From: an uncultured Clostridia bacterium
GTDB lineage: Bacteria; Bacillota; Clostridia; UBA1381
Assembly: GCA_934486735.1 (NCBI GenBank)
Contig: CAKSQL010000029.1
Span: forward strand, 1-36,857
Length of the DNA: 36,857 nucleotides
Reading direction: 5' to 3'
The notes under the pieces are model-generated. The model did not search any database. It saw nothing but the letters and a program-made list of their open reading frames with translations, and had not been told where the DNA came from. A program made the position numbers and the translations under genes. Below, in pieces: positions 14,808 to 22,964 of the stretch. Numbering within the stretch: position 1 is the stretch's first letter; each line of letters opens with the position of its first letter.

Positions 14808-16355
14808 ATGGAATATGCAATTCAACTGAAAAATATAACAAAAACATTCGGCAGCAGCGTTATTGCAAATCGTGATGTCAGTATGAATGTGCGCCGCGGT
14901 GAGATACTGGCACTGCTGGGGGAAAACGGCAGCGGAAAGACAACACTTATGAATATTCTTTCGGGAATTTATTATCCCGATTCGGGTGAAATATTCATCA
15001 ACGGAGCAGAGGCAACAATCCGTTCGCCGAAAGACTCATATGCGTTGGGAATAGGAATGATTCACCAACATTTCAAATTGATAGATGTGTTTACCGCAGC
15101 GGAAAATGTCATTATGGGTCTTAATGAAGAGAACAAAAAGTTCAACATAAAGGCGGTTGCGGCAAAAATCAATGAGATATGCGAAAAATACGGATTTGTG
15201 ATGGATCCGTATAAAAAGGTTTATAACATGTCGGTTTCGGAAAAGCAGACGCTGGAGATTATAAAGGTTCTCTACCGCGGTGCGGATATTCTGATTCTGG
15301 ACGAGCCGACAGCGGTTCTGACTCCGCAGGAGACGGAACGCCTTTTTGATGTCCTGCGAAATATGCGCAAGGACGGAAAATCAATTGTAATAATCACACA
15401 TAAACTGCACGAGGTTTTGGAGATATCCGACCGCGTTGCAATTTTGAGAAAAGGCGAGTACATAGATACGGTGGAGACATCGGAGGCAACAGAGTTGTCC
15501 TTGACAGAGATGATGGTAGGACAAAAGGTTGCACTTAATATTGAACGCACCGAGCCGGTTGATCCGGAAGTAAGGATAAAAGTAAAAAATCTTACATGCA
15601 AAAATACGGACGGAACAATTGTGCTTGATAACATATCATTTGAAAGCTACAGCGGCGAGATACTCGGTATAGCGGGTATTTCGGGCTGCGGACAGAAAGA
15701 GCTGCTTGACGCAATTGCCGGACTTTGTATGCCGGAGGAGGGAAGCAGCGTTGAATATCTCGGACCGGACAGCAAAGAGGCAGTGCAGCTGATCGGCAAA
15801 ACTCCGAGAGAGATAAGAGATTACGGGATTTCACTGTCGTTCGTGCCGGAGGATCGTCTTGGTATGGGACTGGTCGGCTCAATGGGAATGGCAGGAAATA
15901 TGATGCTCAAGGATTATAACAAAGGAAAATCATTCTTTACCGAGAGAAATCAGCCCAAAGAGCTGGCGGAAAAGATAAAAGATGACCTTGAGGTTGTAAC
16001 TCCGGGAATCCAAACTCCGGTAAGAAAGCTTTCGGGCGGAAATGTCCAAAAGGTTTTGGTCGGACGTGAAATTGCGGCAGTACCGACAGTCCTTTTGACG
16101 GCATATGCGGTGAGAGGGCTGGATATCAACACTTCGTATACTATTTACGAACTGCTTAACAAGCAGAAGAAAAAGGGAGTGTCAATCATCTATGTCGGCG
16201 AGGACTTAGACGTACTTTTGGCATTGTGCGACCGTATATTGGTACTCTGCGGAGGCAAGCTTAACGGAGTTCTTGATGCAAGGACGGCAACCAAGGAAGA
16301 GGTCGGACTTATGATGACAAATCTGAAAAACGGAGGAGCAGCAAATGAAAAATAA
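14808..16355 (+). CDS. Nucleoside ABC importer, double ATP-binding subunit
   Basis: Cytosolic ATPase of a BMP-type importer (NupA/YufO-like), 515 aa with two ABC domains. Domain 1 (about 1-235) has Walker A GENGSGKTT, a signature MSVSEKQTLEI and Walker B ILILDEPTAVLTPQ. Domain 2 (about 255-500) has a degenerate Walker A, GISGCGQKELL, and a signature LSGGNVQKVLVGREI, with LLTAYAVRGLD where Walker B would be. Loss of catalytic residues in the second half is normal for this sugar/nucleoside family. The gene overlaps the first permease by 11 bases. Confidence 0.95.
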   Translation: MEYAIQLKNITKTFGSSVIANRDVSMNVRRGEILALLGENGSGKTTLMNILSGIYYPDSGEIFINGAEATIRSPKDSYALGIGMIHQHFKLIDVFTAAENVIMGLNEENKKFNIKAVAAKINEICEKYGFVMDPYKKVYNMSVSEKQTLEIIKVLYRGADILILDEPTAVLTPQETERLFDVLRNMRKDGKSIVIITHKLHEVLEISDRVAILRKGEYIDTVETSEATELSLTEMMVGQKVALNIERTEPVDPEVRIKVKNLTCKNTDGTIVLDNISFESYSGEILGIAGISGCGQKELLDAIAGLCMPEEGSSVEYLGPDSKEAVQLIGKTPREIRDYGISLSFVPEDRLGMGLVGSMGMAGNMMLKDYNKGKSFFTERNQPKELAEKIKDDLEVVTPGIQTPVRKLSGGNVQKVLVGREIAAVPTVLLTAYAVRGLDINTSYTIYELLNKQKKKGVSIIYVGEDLDVLLALCDRILVLCGGKLNGVLDARTATKEEVGLMMTNLKNGGAANEK

Positions 16356-17445
16356 GACTCATAAAGAACCGTTTTTAAGAATGGTTAAACGCAGCAATAT
16401 ACCGCTGTCAAAGAAAATTTATGTGCGTGCAATTGCCATTGTGGCGGCACTCTTGGTTGATGCATTATTTATCTTTTTTGTTACCGGATTAAATCCGCTG
16501 GCGGTGTACAAGGAAATGTTTATGGGAACATTCGGAAACAAAATGAGATTTATATGGGGCGCTCGTGATATGACAACGCTCTTGTGCATAGGTGTAGCGC
16601 TTGCACCTGCATTTAAAATGAGATTTTGGAACATAGGTGCCGAGGGACAGATTCTTATGGGCGCGCTTGCTACGGCTGTTTGTATGCTGTATTTAGGCAA
16701 TATTCTGCCCACACCGCTTTTGTTCATCGTGATAACACTGGCAAGTATAGTTGCCGGCGGTCTGTGGGGATTGATTCCGGCGTACTTCAAGGCAAACTGG
16801 GACACTAACGAGACTTTGTTTACGCTTATGATGAACTATGTTGCGATTCAGCTGGTTGCATGCTGTACCAACATATGGAGAGGACAGGCGTCATCGCTCG
16901 GAAAGCTTAACATAGACACTCAGATAGGCTGGTTTCCGATGCTGTTCGGACAAAGATATATGATAAATATTTTTGTAATTCTCGCCTTTACAGTTCTGAT
17001 GTTCGTGTATTTGAAGTATACAAAGCATGGCTATGAAATTTCGGTAGTCGGCGAATCGGTAAATACCGCACGCTATGCCGGAATAAATGTGAAAAAGGTT
17101 ACGCTCAGAACAATGGCAATATCCGGCGCAATCTGCGGAATAAGCGGATTTTTGATTGTATCGGGAAAGGATCAGACCATATCGACAATTACTGCCGGTG
17201 GACAGGGCTTTACTGCAATTATAGTTGCATGGCTGGCGAAGTTCAATACATTTTTCATGATGCTGATATCCTTCCTCTTGATATTCCTGGAAAGAGGAGC
17301 GTCACAGATTGCATCGTCATTCCCGATAATGAACGACTATGCCTCAGATATAGTTTCGGGCATAATCCTGTTCTTCATTCTCGGATGTGAATTTTTCATT
17401 AATTATAAGCTTGTATTCCGCAAGGGGGGTTCGCATAATGGATAA
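16345..17445 (+). CDS. Nucleoside ABC importer, permease subunit 1
   Basis: Inner-membrane channel half (BPD_transp_2 family, YufP/NupB-like), 366 aa. About ten hydrophobic segments start near residue 30 (IAIVAALLVDALFIFFVTGL). The family's NIGAEGQILMGALATA block and the coupling segment VGESVNTARYAGINVKKV are visible. The GGQGFTAIIVAWLAKF block is also typical. The start has GGAGGAG upstream and lies inside the ATPase gene's last codons, indicating translational coupling. It pairs with permease 2 to form the heterodimeric channel. Confidence 0.94.
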   Translation: MKNKTHKEPFLRMVKRSNIPLSKKIYVRAIAIVAALLVDALFIFFVTGLNPLAVYKEMFMGTFGNKMRFIWGARDMTTLLCIGVALAPAFKMRFWNIGAEGQILMGALATAVCMLYLGNILPTPLLFIVITLASIVAGGLWGLIPAYFKANWDTNETLFTLMMNYVAIQLVACCTNIWRGQASSLGKLNIDTQIGWFPMLFGQRYMINIFVILAFTVLMFVYLKYTKHGYEISVVGESVNTARYAGINVKKVTLRTMAISGAICGISGFLIVSGKDQTISTITAGGQGFTAIIVAWLAKFNTFFMMLISFLLIFLERGASQIASSFPIMNDYASDIVSGIILFFILGCEFFINYKLVFRKGGSHNG

Positions 17446-18427
17446 TTTAATTGCATGGATAACGAGTGCGATAGCATTCGGCACAATAATAATGTATGGC
17501 TCACTCGGCGAAATACTTACGGAGAAATCGGGCAATCTGAACCTGGGTGTCCCGGGAATAATGTACCTTGGCGGCTTTGCCGGCTTTGCGAGTGCGTATT
17601 ATTACGAAAACTTTGCCGCGAACACAAACCCGGTGCTGTTGGCTCTCATCCCGATAGTGACGGCGTTTTTGGCGGCTATGCTCGGCGGATTGATTTTCAG
17701 CTTTCTCACAACAACTCTCAGAGCAAATCAGAATGTGACCGGTCTTGCGCTCACAACATTCGGAATGGGTATCGCAAACTTTTTCGGCTTGTTCATCTTA
17801 AACGGCGCAAGCTATACCGCAGCTCCTCTTTCGAATGCTGCGATAAGCAAACAGATTCCGTTCCTGTCCGCATTCGGAACGGTGGGAAAGATGTTTTTCT
17901 CGCATGGATTTTTGGTATATTTTGCGATAATCCTGGCGATTGCGATGCATATATTCCTTTATAAGTCGCGCGCGGGTCTTAATCTGCGTGCAGTCGGCGA
18001 AAATCCGGCAACGGCGGATGCAGCCGGAATAAACGTAACGAAGTATAAGTATCTCGCAACCTGCATAGGCGCAGGCATATCGGGACTCGGCGGTCTGTTC
18101 TATGTACTTGATTATAATAAAGGCATTTGGGCGACTACCGATAATATTCAAAACCTCGGCTGGCTCGCGGTGGCACTGGTTATATTCACAACCTGGAAAC
18201 CGCTCAACGGAATTTGGGGTGCATATGTTTTCGGCATTTTGTATTGGCTCTATCGATTCCTGCCGAATATCATGAATATAGTGATTCCGAACTATGCGAT
18301 AGACTTGGTTCAGATGCTGCCTTATATAGTAACCATTGTGGTTCTTATAGCGGTGAGTCTGAGAAATAAAAAAGAGGATCAGCCGCCTGCATCGCTCGGA
18401 CTTTCATACTTCCGCGAGGACAGATAG
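17438..18427 (+). CDS. Nucleoside ABC importer, permease subunit 2
   Basis: Second channel half (YufQ/NupC-like), about 329 aa. The family block EILTEKSGNLNLGVPGIMYLGGF lies near residue 25, and the coupling segment RAVGENPATADAAGINVTKYKY matches that of permease 1. Around eight to nine hydrophobic segments. I chose the ATG at 17438 with AAGGGGGG 8 bases upstream; it overlaps the previous gene by 8 bases, as expected for coupled subunits. An in-frame ATG at 17387 would lie deep within permease 1. This is the last gene of the importer operon, though the secreted protein that follows starts only 24 bases later and may be co-transcribed. Confidence 0.94.
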   Translation: MDNLIAWITSAIAFGTIIMYGSLGEILTEKSGNLNLGVPGIMYLGGFAGFASAYYYENFAANTNPVLLALIPIVTAFLAAMLGGLIFSFLTTTLRANQNVTGLALTTFGMGIANFFGLFILNGASYTAAPLSNAAISKQIPFLSAFGTVGKMFFSHGFLVYFAIILAIAMHIFLYKSRAGLNLRAVGENPATADAAGINVTKYKYLATCIGAGISGLGGLFYVLDYNKGIWATTDNIQNLGWLAVALVIFTTWKPLNGIWGAYVFGILYWLYRFLPNIMNIVIPNYAIDLVQMLPYIVTIVVLIAVSLRNKKEDQPPASLGLSYFREDR

Positions 18428-18451
18428 ACTGATGAAAAGGGGAAAGTGCAT

Positions 18452-20962
18452 ATGAAAGCAATAAAAAGAATAGCAAGTATTTTGATTTTTATGATTTTGT
18501 TTGCTGTTCCGGCGGTTTTTGCCGATGAGCCGGAAACCGATATCAATAAATGGAACGAAGTGATTGCAACGGTCAACAGCGGCGATGTGCCGGCTGTTAT
18601 TTCGCTTATCGAATCGGGCAGACTGGACGAGCTGTGCTCAATGACCAACGGATACGACAGGGGCTGTACGGCGGTCGAAAGAACGGCGATAATCATTACA
18701 GGAAAAAATTATGATAATCCTCGGATTATGGCAGACAAATACGCAGCTGCGTGTATAATAACTTCTGACTCGATCGGCGTGTTGGAAGCATATCTCGACA
18801 GCGGTTTTATGTGGGGCGTTATTGGAGATGACGTAAAGGAAAAGTATAATAGACTTAGTGATGATGACAGAAACTACGTTTTAAAACAATGCAAAACGCG
18901 TGATTATGGAAACCTAAATGATTTTCGTACATTTTTTGACAAAGCTGTTGCAAATGCAATGAGCAGTAATACAAACAGCGGCAGCGGTGGCGGCGGAGGG
19001 ATTCGCATCTATGAGCAGGACGGAACTCTGCCGAGAAAAATCGACGGCAATAAAGAATATAAAATAGAATATTATTGCGGCGGAAGAGACGACAGTGTCG
19101 TGGTTTTTGCAGCGTATGACGGTGACGGCAGAATGACAAATGTTGCGCAAAGCGGCGTTACAGACGATTATCGTGAAATTTCCGCAAAGCTTTCGGCTGA
19201 TGGAGTTATAAAGCTCTTTCGCCTTGAAAGCCTTGAAAATCTGATTCCGAACGGCGTGTGCGATAAGATGATTATATCGGAATATCTTGCGAATATAAAG
19301 GATTATGAAGGCGTTGTATCTAATATAAGCGGAGAAAGCATTTCTCTTGATACGGACGGCGGAGAAACGATGAATTTTAATGCCGATTTCCCTGTTTACC
19401 GATATATAGGTCATCGTGTAAAAATCACAGCTTTGTATAATGATGTGTATGAAATAAGTGACGCGGCGGAATATGAAACCGTGGAATTTAAGTCAACCGA
19501 TATCGAATCGGTATCGCCGGCTGAAATAAGAGTGAATGGGACAGCTTATCCTATTTCGCGGTCAATCGAATTTTATTGTAACGGCTCGCTGATGTCAGTG
19601 GCAGATTTTCCGGGCAATTCGGAATATATTTTATCCCGTCGGACCGGTGATGAGGATTGGAGCATAGTCAATATTCTCTCTTATCGCTCGGATATTGTCG
19701 ACTATAGCAATGACGGAACGATTCGCGGAGAAACAGATTATTTTGACACGATTTTGCCGCATACCGAAATAGTTTTAGACGGCGAAATAATATCGGCTGC
19801 CGATATTAAGCCGGGAGATGTAATTTCGTATTGCGACAGATATAAGATATGTGTAAGCCGGGATAAAGCCTCGGGAAAAGCGTCTTTTGAAGATGACGGA
19901 TTGACAGTCGGCGGAAGAAAATATCTGTGGTATGATACAGTGATAGCCTGCAAGAGCTATTACAGTGCGGTGACTGCATATTTGGATATGTTCGGAAACG
20001 TTGTCAAAGCAGTTCCGGATATGACAGCATATAAGCCCGGATTTGTAACAAGAATATACAGCGAGGACAATGTTGTTTATGCCGACTGTATGACTGTAGA
20101 CGGAAATTTGATAAAGCGTCGGATGTCGGGAGAGGCGGCAATGAACGGAGAGCGTGTGAGTGCCGAGACCCTTCTTAGCACATACGGCTCTGAGCCGCTT
20201 TATGCGAATATGCCGGAGGACGAAGATGCAAGCGTTATATTTAAAACGGGCATCACAGCAACGCTTTCGTATAACTCTGCGATAGGACAGCTGAGCACGA
20301 ACGGTATAATTACAGATGAAACTGCCGGATTTTTCGCACTCCGCGAAAATGCACCTGTTCATTATACGCGTGAGGAACTTAAAGAGCTGTGCACCGACGG
20401 ATATAAATACAGCGCGATTGTTTTCTTTGACGATGATAATAATATCAATCCTAAGCTGGTATGCTTCACAAGTGAATTGAGCAAGCAAAAAAATATGATA
20501 GTGACCGAAAACGACGGAATAACCGTTTCGGGATATGTCGACGGCGAAAAGGTCACATATAAGCTGAGCGAGTCCTTGGCAGGGAGCGATGCGGCAGCTT
20601 GCATGAATTGCTATGCGAAGATTAAATATAGTAAGGACGAAATTGTAGGTCTGGAAATAATTTCGGAACTTGACGGAAACGAGTATAAAGAAGTTTCACA
20701 GCGAGGTGATACCTTCACTTGCGGAACGGTTATAAGAAAAGGAAACGGATATTTGTCGTTCGGCAACAGCGCGTATGAGAGCAGCATTGCTCAGATAACT
20801 GCGGATACCGATTTTTATACCTATGACGGAAATAAGGTGGAGAAATCGGGGATAGATGATATAACCGCCGACCCGAGAGGAGAATTGGGCAGCGTAATAT
20901 CCTTTATGCATGTCAATTCAAGGGGCATTGCCGAGACTGTGGTTGTCAGAAAATACAATTAA
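18452..20962 (+). CDS. Large secreted protein of unknown function
   Basis: 836 aa; I do not recognise the family. Residues 1-24 are a signal peptide (KKIASILIF-type core, AVFA-DE cleavage). Residues about 28-170 look helical and rich in Asp/Arg. A Gly/Ser stretch (NSGSGGGGG) at about 176 separates this from a long strand-rich remainder made of repeated short modules of the type x-G-x-x-V-x-Y. Examples: YPISRSIEFYCNG, YKLSESL, GNSAYESSIAQITADTDFYTYDGNKV. Similar strand-rich regions are found in clostridial wall or S-layer-associated proteins, but no SLH domain, sortase motif or catalytic motif is visible. The ATG at 18452 is preferred to a GTG at 18446 by distance from AAGGGG. It starts 24 bases after the permease gene. 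Confidence 0.8.
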   Translation: MKAIKRIASILIFMILFAVPAVFADEPETDINKWNEVIATVNSGDVPAVISLIESGRLDELCSMTNGYDRGCTAVERTAIIITGKNYDNPRIMADKYAAACIITSDSIGVLEAYLDSGFMWGVIGDDVKEKYNRLSDDDRNYVLKQCKTRDYGNLNDFRTFFDKAVANAMSSNTNSGSGGGGGIRIYEQDGTLPRKIDGNKEYKIEYYCGGRDDSVVVFAAYDGDGRMTNVAQSGVTDDYREISAKLSADGVIKLFRLESLENLIPNGVCDKMIISEYLANIKDYEGVVSNISGESISLDTDGGETMNFNADFPVYRYIGHRVKITALYNDVYEISDAAEYETVEFKSTDIESVSPAEIRVNGTAYPISRSIEFYCNGSLMSVADFPGNSEYILSRRTGDEDWSIVNILSYRSDIVDYSNDGTIRGETDYFDTILPHTEIVLDGEIISAADIKPGDVISYCDRYKICVSRDKASGKASFEDDGLTVGGRKYLWYDTVIACKSYYSAVTAYLDMFGNVVKAVPDMTAYKPGFVTRIYSEDNVVYADCMTVDGNLIKRRMSGEAAMNGERVSAETLLSTYGSEPLYANMPEDEDASVIFKTGITATLSYNSAIGQLSTNGIITDETAGFFALRENAPVHYTREELKELCTDGYKYSAIVFFDDDNNINPKLVCFTSELSKQKNMIVTENDGITVSGYVDGEKVTYKLSESLAGSDAAACMNCYAKIKYSKDEIVGLEIISELDGNEYKEVSQRGDTFTCGTVIRKGNGYLSFGNSAYESSIAQITADTDFYTYDGNKVEKSGIDDITADPRGELGSVISFMHVNSRGIAETVVVRKYN

Positions 20963-20965
20963 ATG

Positions 20966-20978
20966 GGGCTGTAAAAAG
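20966..20978. repeat. Family B end fragment
   Basis: GGGGCTGTAAAAA immediately after the stop codon equals the left end of the Family B repeats at 3092 and 10838. The following sequence differs and no matching right end is seen, so this is a remnant or an unrelated element with the same end. Confidence 0.45.
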
Positions 20979-20989
20979 TCCCGTAAAAT

Positions 20990-21027
20990 GAGATGCCACC
21001 CAAAAGTTTAACTTTGGGTGGCATCTC
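20990..21027 (+). terminator. Strong hairpin after the secreted-protein gene
   Basis: GAGATGCCACCCAAA pairs with TTTGGGTGGCATCTC, a stem of about 17 bp with one bulged base and a very short loop. There is no T run directly after it, so termination is probable but not certain. Bases 21028-21167 hold nothing else I recognise. Confidence 0.55.
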
Positions 21028-21167
21028 AGAATCCGAGACTCTCTTTCAGATGCGGAAATTTGCAAAGAGGAAAAATAGCACCAAATGCCGTAAGAGATAA
21101 TGCCGTCTGATTTTGATATTTTGCATTATGCGGCAATGGCAAAATTAAAGTAAAGTTAGGGATTAAG

Positions 21168-21668
21168 ACGAACTATAAATATACGTATAAAGCACCCGAT
21201 GATATGAGTGATATGGTGATGACAAGCGACGGCAAATATTTAACGTCACTGTGCTTTTTGGGCTCATGCGACATGTTGAAGGTTGAATCGGATGGCAAAG
21301 AAGAAATACTGCCCGTGTTTGCCGATACAATTAAGTGGCTTGATATGTATTTCGGAGGGGAACTTCCCGATTTTATGCCGAAGTATAAAGTTTTTAACAT
21401 AACACCGTTCCGCAGTCGGGTTATAGACATAATGAATAAAATCCCATACGGAAAGACGGTTACATATAATGATATAGCAAAGCAGATTGCAAATGACAGA
21501 GGAATTGAAAAAATGTCTGCGCAAGCTGTCGGCGGTGCAGTTGCTTCAAATCCAATTTGTATAATTATTCCGTGCCATAGGGTCGTCGGCTCAAATGGCA
21601 GCTTGACGGGATACGGCGGCGGAATAGAAAATAAAAAAAGGCTTTTGGAGCTTGAGGGAATATTATAA
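21168..21668 (+). CDS. ogt: Methylated-DNA-protein cysteine methyltransferase (start codon appears to be ACG)
   Basis: Suicide repair protein that removes methyl groups from O6-methylguanine. The active-site block IIPCHRVVGSNGSLTGYGGG is intact, with an upstream DNA-binding helix (ALR-type) region SAQAVGGAVASNPI. The C-terminus is complete. The first ATG in frame is at 21204, but it has no ribosome site. The in-frame codons before it read TNYKYTYKAPDD, which matches the family's conserved N-terminal strand. In that alignment the codon at 21168 is ACG exactly where the family's ATG would stand, preceded by TTAGGG. Either the start codon has been lost by one transition, or translation starts at ACG or weakly at 21204. 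Family identity is firm; expression is doubtful. Confidence 0.8.
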   Translation, partial: TNYKYTYKAPDDMSDMVMTSDGKYLTSLCFLGSCDMLKVESDGKEEILPVFADTIKWLDMYFGGELPDFMPKYKVFNITPFRSRVIDIMNKIPYGKTVTYNDIAKQIANDRGIEKMSAQAVGGAVASNPICIIIPCHRVVGSNGSLTGYGGGIENKKRLLELEGIL

Positions 21669-21688
21669 AAAAACTTTTTCAGTATAAA

Positions 21689-21734
21689 ACAAGCGGGTTT
21701 GGCATGTTTTCAATGCCGAACCTGCTTGTTTTTG
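21689..21734 (+). terminator. Rho-independent terminator after ogt
   Basis: ACAAGCGGGTTTGGCAT pairs with ATGCCGAACCTGCTTGT (one G-T or mismatch region) around GTTTTCA and is followed by TTTTT. The best terminator of this part of the window. Confidence 0.8.
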
Positions 21735-21800
21735 CTGCTCAAATCCTTAAATCCGGCGTCAGCAGACGCGGCTCTGTTAAGCTTTTAAACCTTATTTTAT

Positions 21801-21899
21801 TTAGGTCAAACGATTTTGATTTCCGTCCCTGTCAAAGCAAGTATACTTAAAAAAAGTTCCGCCTGCGTCAATGCAAAGAATCGCCTTACAGGCTGTCAT
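21801..21899 (-). pseudogene. N-terminal remnant of a sugar-kinase-like (ROK/ASKHA) gene
   Basis: A strong ribosome site (AAGGAGGGG) 6-8 bases ahead of an ATG at 21899 leads into 32 codons. They read AILCIDAGGTFFKYTCFDRDG, matching the phosphate-1 motif DxGGTxxK of ROK or related kinases, then a stop. No continuation of the domain is found in the following bases in any frame that I could follow. It looks like the start of a gene whose body has been deleted. Confidence 0.5.
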
Positions 21900-21945
21900 T
21901 TTCAAACCCCTCCTTAAGGCAGGTCTTGTGAATAATAACAGGCTG

Positions 21946-22125
21946 ATTTCCGATATTTATAACTGCCGATAATAACGGATATGCAAGCCTGAGTTTTAAC
22001 AATACCTCGCATGAGATTTTTGTTATGGCGGATGACACGACACTTGATATTATTTCGGAAAAGCCGGCGTTGTGGCACGAGGCTGTTCAATTTGATTTGC
22101 CGGAGGATTTGAAAGAACTGACTTA
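21946..22125 (+). pseudogene. C-terminal remnant of an unrecognised gene
   Basis: An open stretch after a TGA encodes about 59 residues of ordinary protein-like composition (ITADNNGYASLSF, HEIFVMADDTTLDII, LWHEAVQFDLPEDLKELT) ending in TAG. There is no start codon or ribosome site in its first half; the first ATG is mid-stretch. It reads as the tail of a gene whose front is missing. I cannot name the family. Confidence 0.4.
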
Positions 22126-22140
22126 GGAAAGGATGAGTAA

Positions 22141-22324
22141 GTCTGAATAAAATTGCCCATCTCACCATTTTCAAAAGCTCGAAGTACCCTCGTACGAAGC
22201 AGTGGCGTTACCTAAATCAAAGATTTAGAACGCTCTTGCATGGCTCTCGTTTCCAAATTAAAAATTTGGACTCGGGCGCAATCACTTTTTCAAATAGCAA
22301 TCTGAACGATTTTCTTTCAGACTT
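22141..22324. repeat. Family A intergenic repeat, copy 4
   Basis: GTCTGAATAAAATTGCCCAT... to TTTTCTTTCAGACTT. The left half matches copy 3 and the middle block (GCAGTGGCGTTACCT to CTCGGGCGCAA) matches copy 1, so it links the short and long forms. It ends 37 bases before the DJ-1/PfpI start, the same distance as copy 3 to xpt. Confidence 0.85.
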
Positions 22325-22360
22325 AAGTTTTGTGCCTTACAGAAAGGAATGGATATAAAA

Positions 22361-22864
22361 ATGAAAAAAATATTGATTATTACGGGAGATAAATGCGATG
22401 ATTCCGAGTTTTTCTACCCGTATTACAGATTGATTGAGGAAGGCTTTGCGGTGGATGTCGCCACGATTGATAAAAAGGATGCGGAAGCCAAGCATTACTT
22501 GAAAATAAAATCGGATTGCAGCGTCTGCGATGTGAATACGGATGATTATTGTGCGTTGCTTCTTCCCGGGGGCGGCGCTCCGGAAAAGCTTAGGATTAAT
22601 GATGATGTTTTGAATATTGTAAAAAATTTTAATGATTCCAAAAAGCCGATTGCTGCAATTTGCCACGGACCTCAGATTTTGATTTCGGCAGGCGTGCTAA
22701 AGGGAAAGAAAGCAACGTGCTATAAAGGAATAAAGGATGATATTTTAAACAGCGGCGCACTGTATGAGGATTCGGACGCGGTCGTTTGCGAAAATATCGT
22801 GACCTCGCGCTGCCCGGACGATTTGCCTGCGTTTATGAAAAATTTTATTAATATAATTAAATAG
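22361..22864 (+). CDS. DJ-1/PfpI-family protein
   Basis: A 167-aa single-domain member of the DJ-1/ThiJ/PfpI superfamily, which includes glyoxalases/deglycases, chaperones and proteases; the activity here is not decided. The nucleophile elbow AAICHGPQ carries the reactive Cys. An acidic residue in GDKCDDSEFFYP corresponds to the conserved Glu near position 15-18, and LLLPGGGAPEKL is the usual Gly-rich turn. The start is the second of two ATGs (22361), by analogy with xpt, which has the same upstream segment. It is preceded by Family A repeat copy 4 and followed by a GC-rich bidirectional terminator. Confidence 0.88.
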   Translation: MKKILIITGDKCDDSEFFYPYYRLIEEGFAVDVATIDKKDAEAKHYLKIKSDCSVCDVNTDDYCALLLPGGGAPEKLRINDDVLNIVKNFNDSKKPIAAICHGPQILISAGVLKGKKATCYKGIKDDILNSGALYEDSDAVVCENIVTSRCPDDLPAFMKNFINIIK

Positions 22865-22907
22865 CAGGACAAAAAAGTCCCAATACTGTTATCTCACAGA
22901 GTAAATT

Positions 22908-22938
22908 AAAAGCGCGCCGCTTTAAGCGGCGCGCTTTT
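22908..22938. terminator. Bidirectional terminator between convergent genes
   Basis: AAAAGCGCGCCGC-TTTAA-GCGGCGCGCTTTT, a perfect 13-bp stem with A and T runs on both sides. It serves the DJ-1 gene on the plus strand and the serine hydrolase on the minus strand. Confidence 0.9.
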
Positions 22939-22964
22939 GGGTGGCTTGGATTGCTTTTATATTT

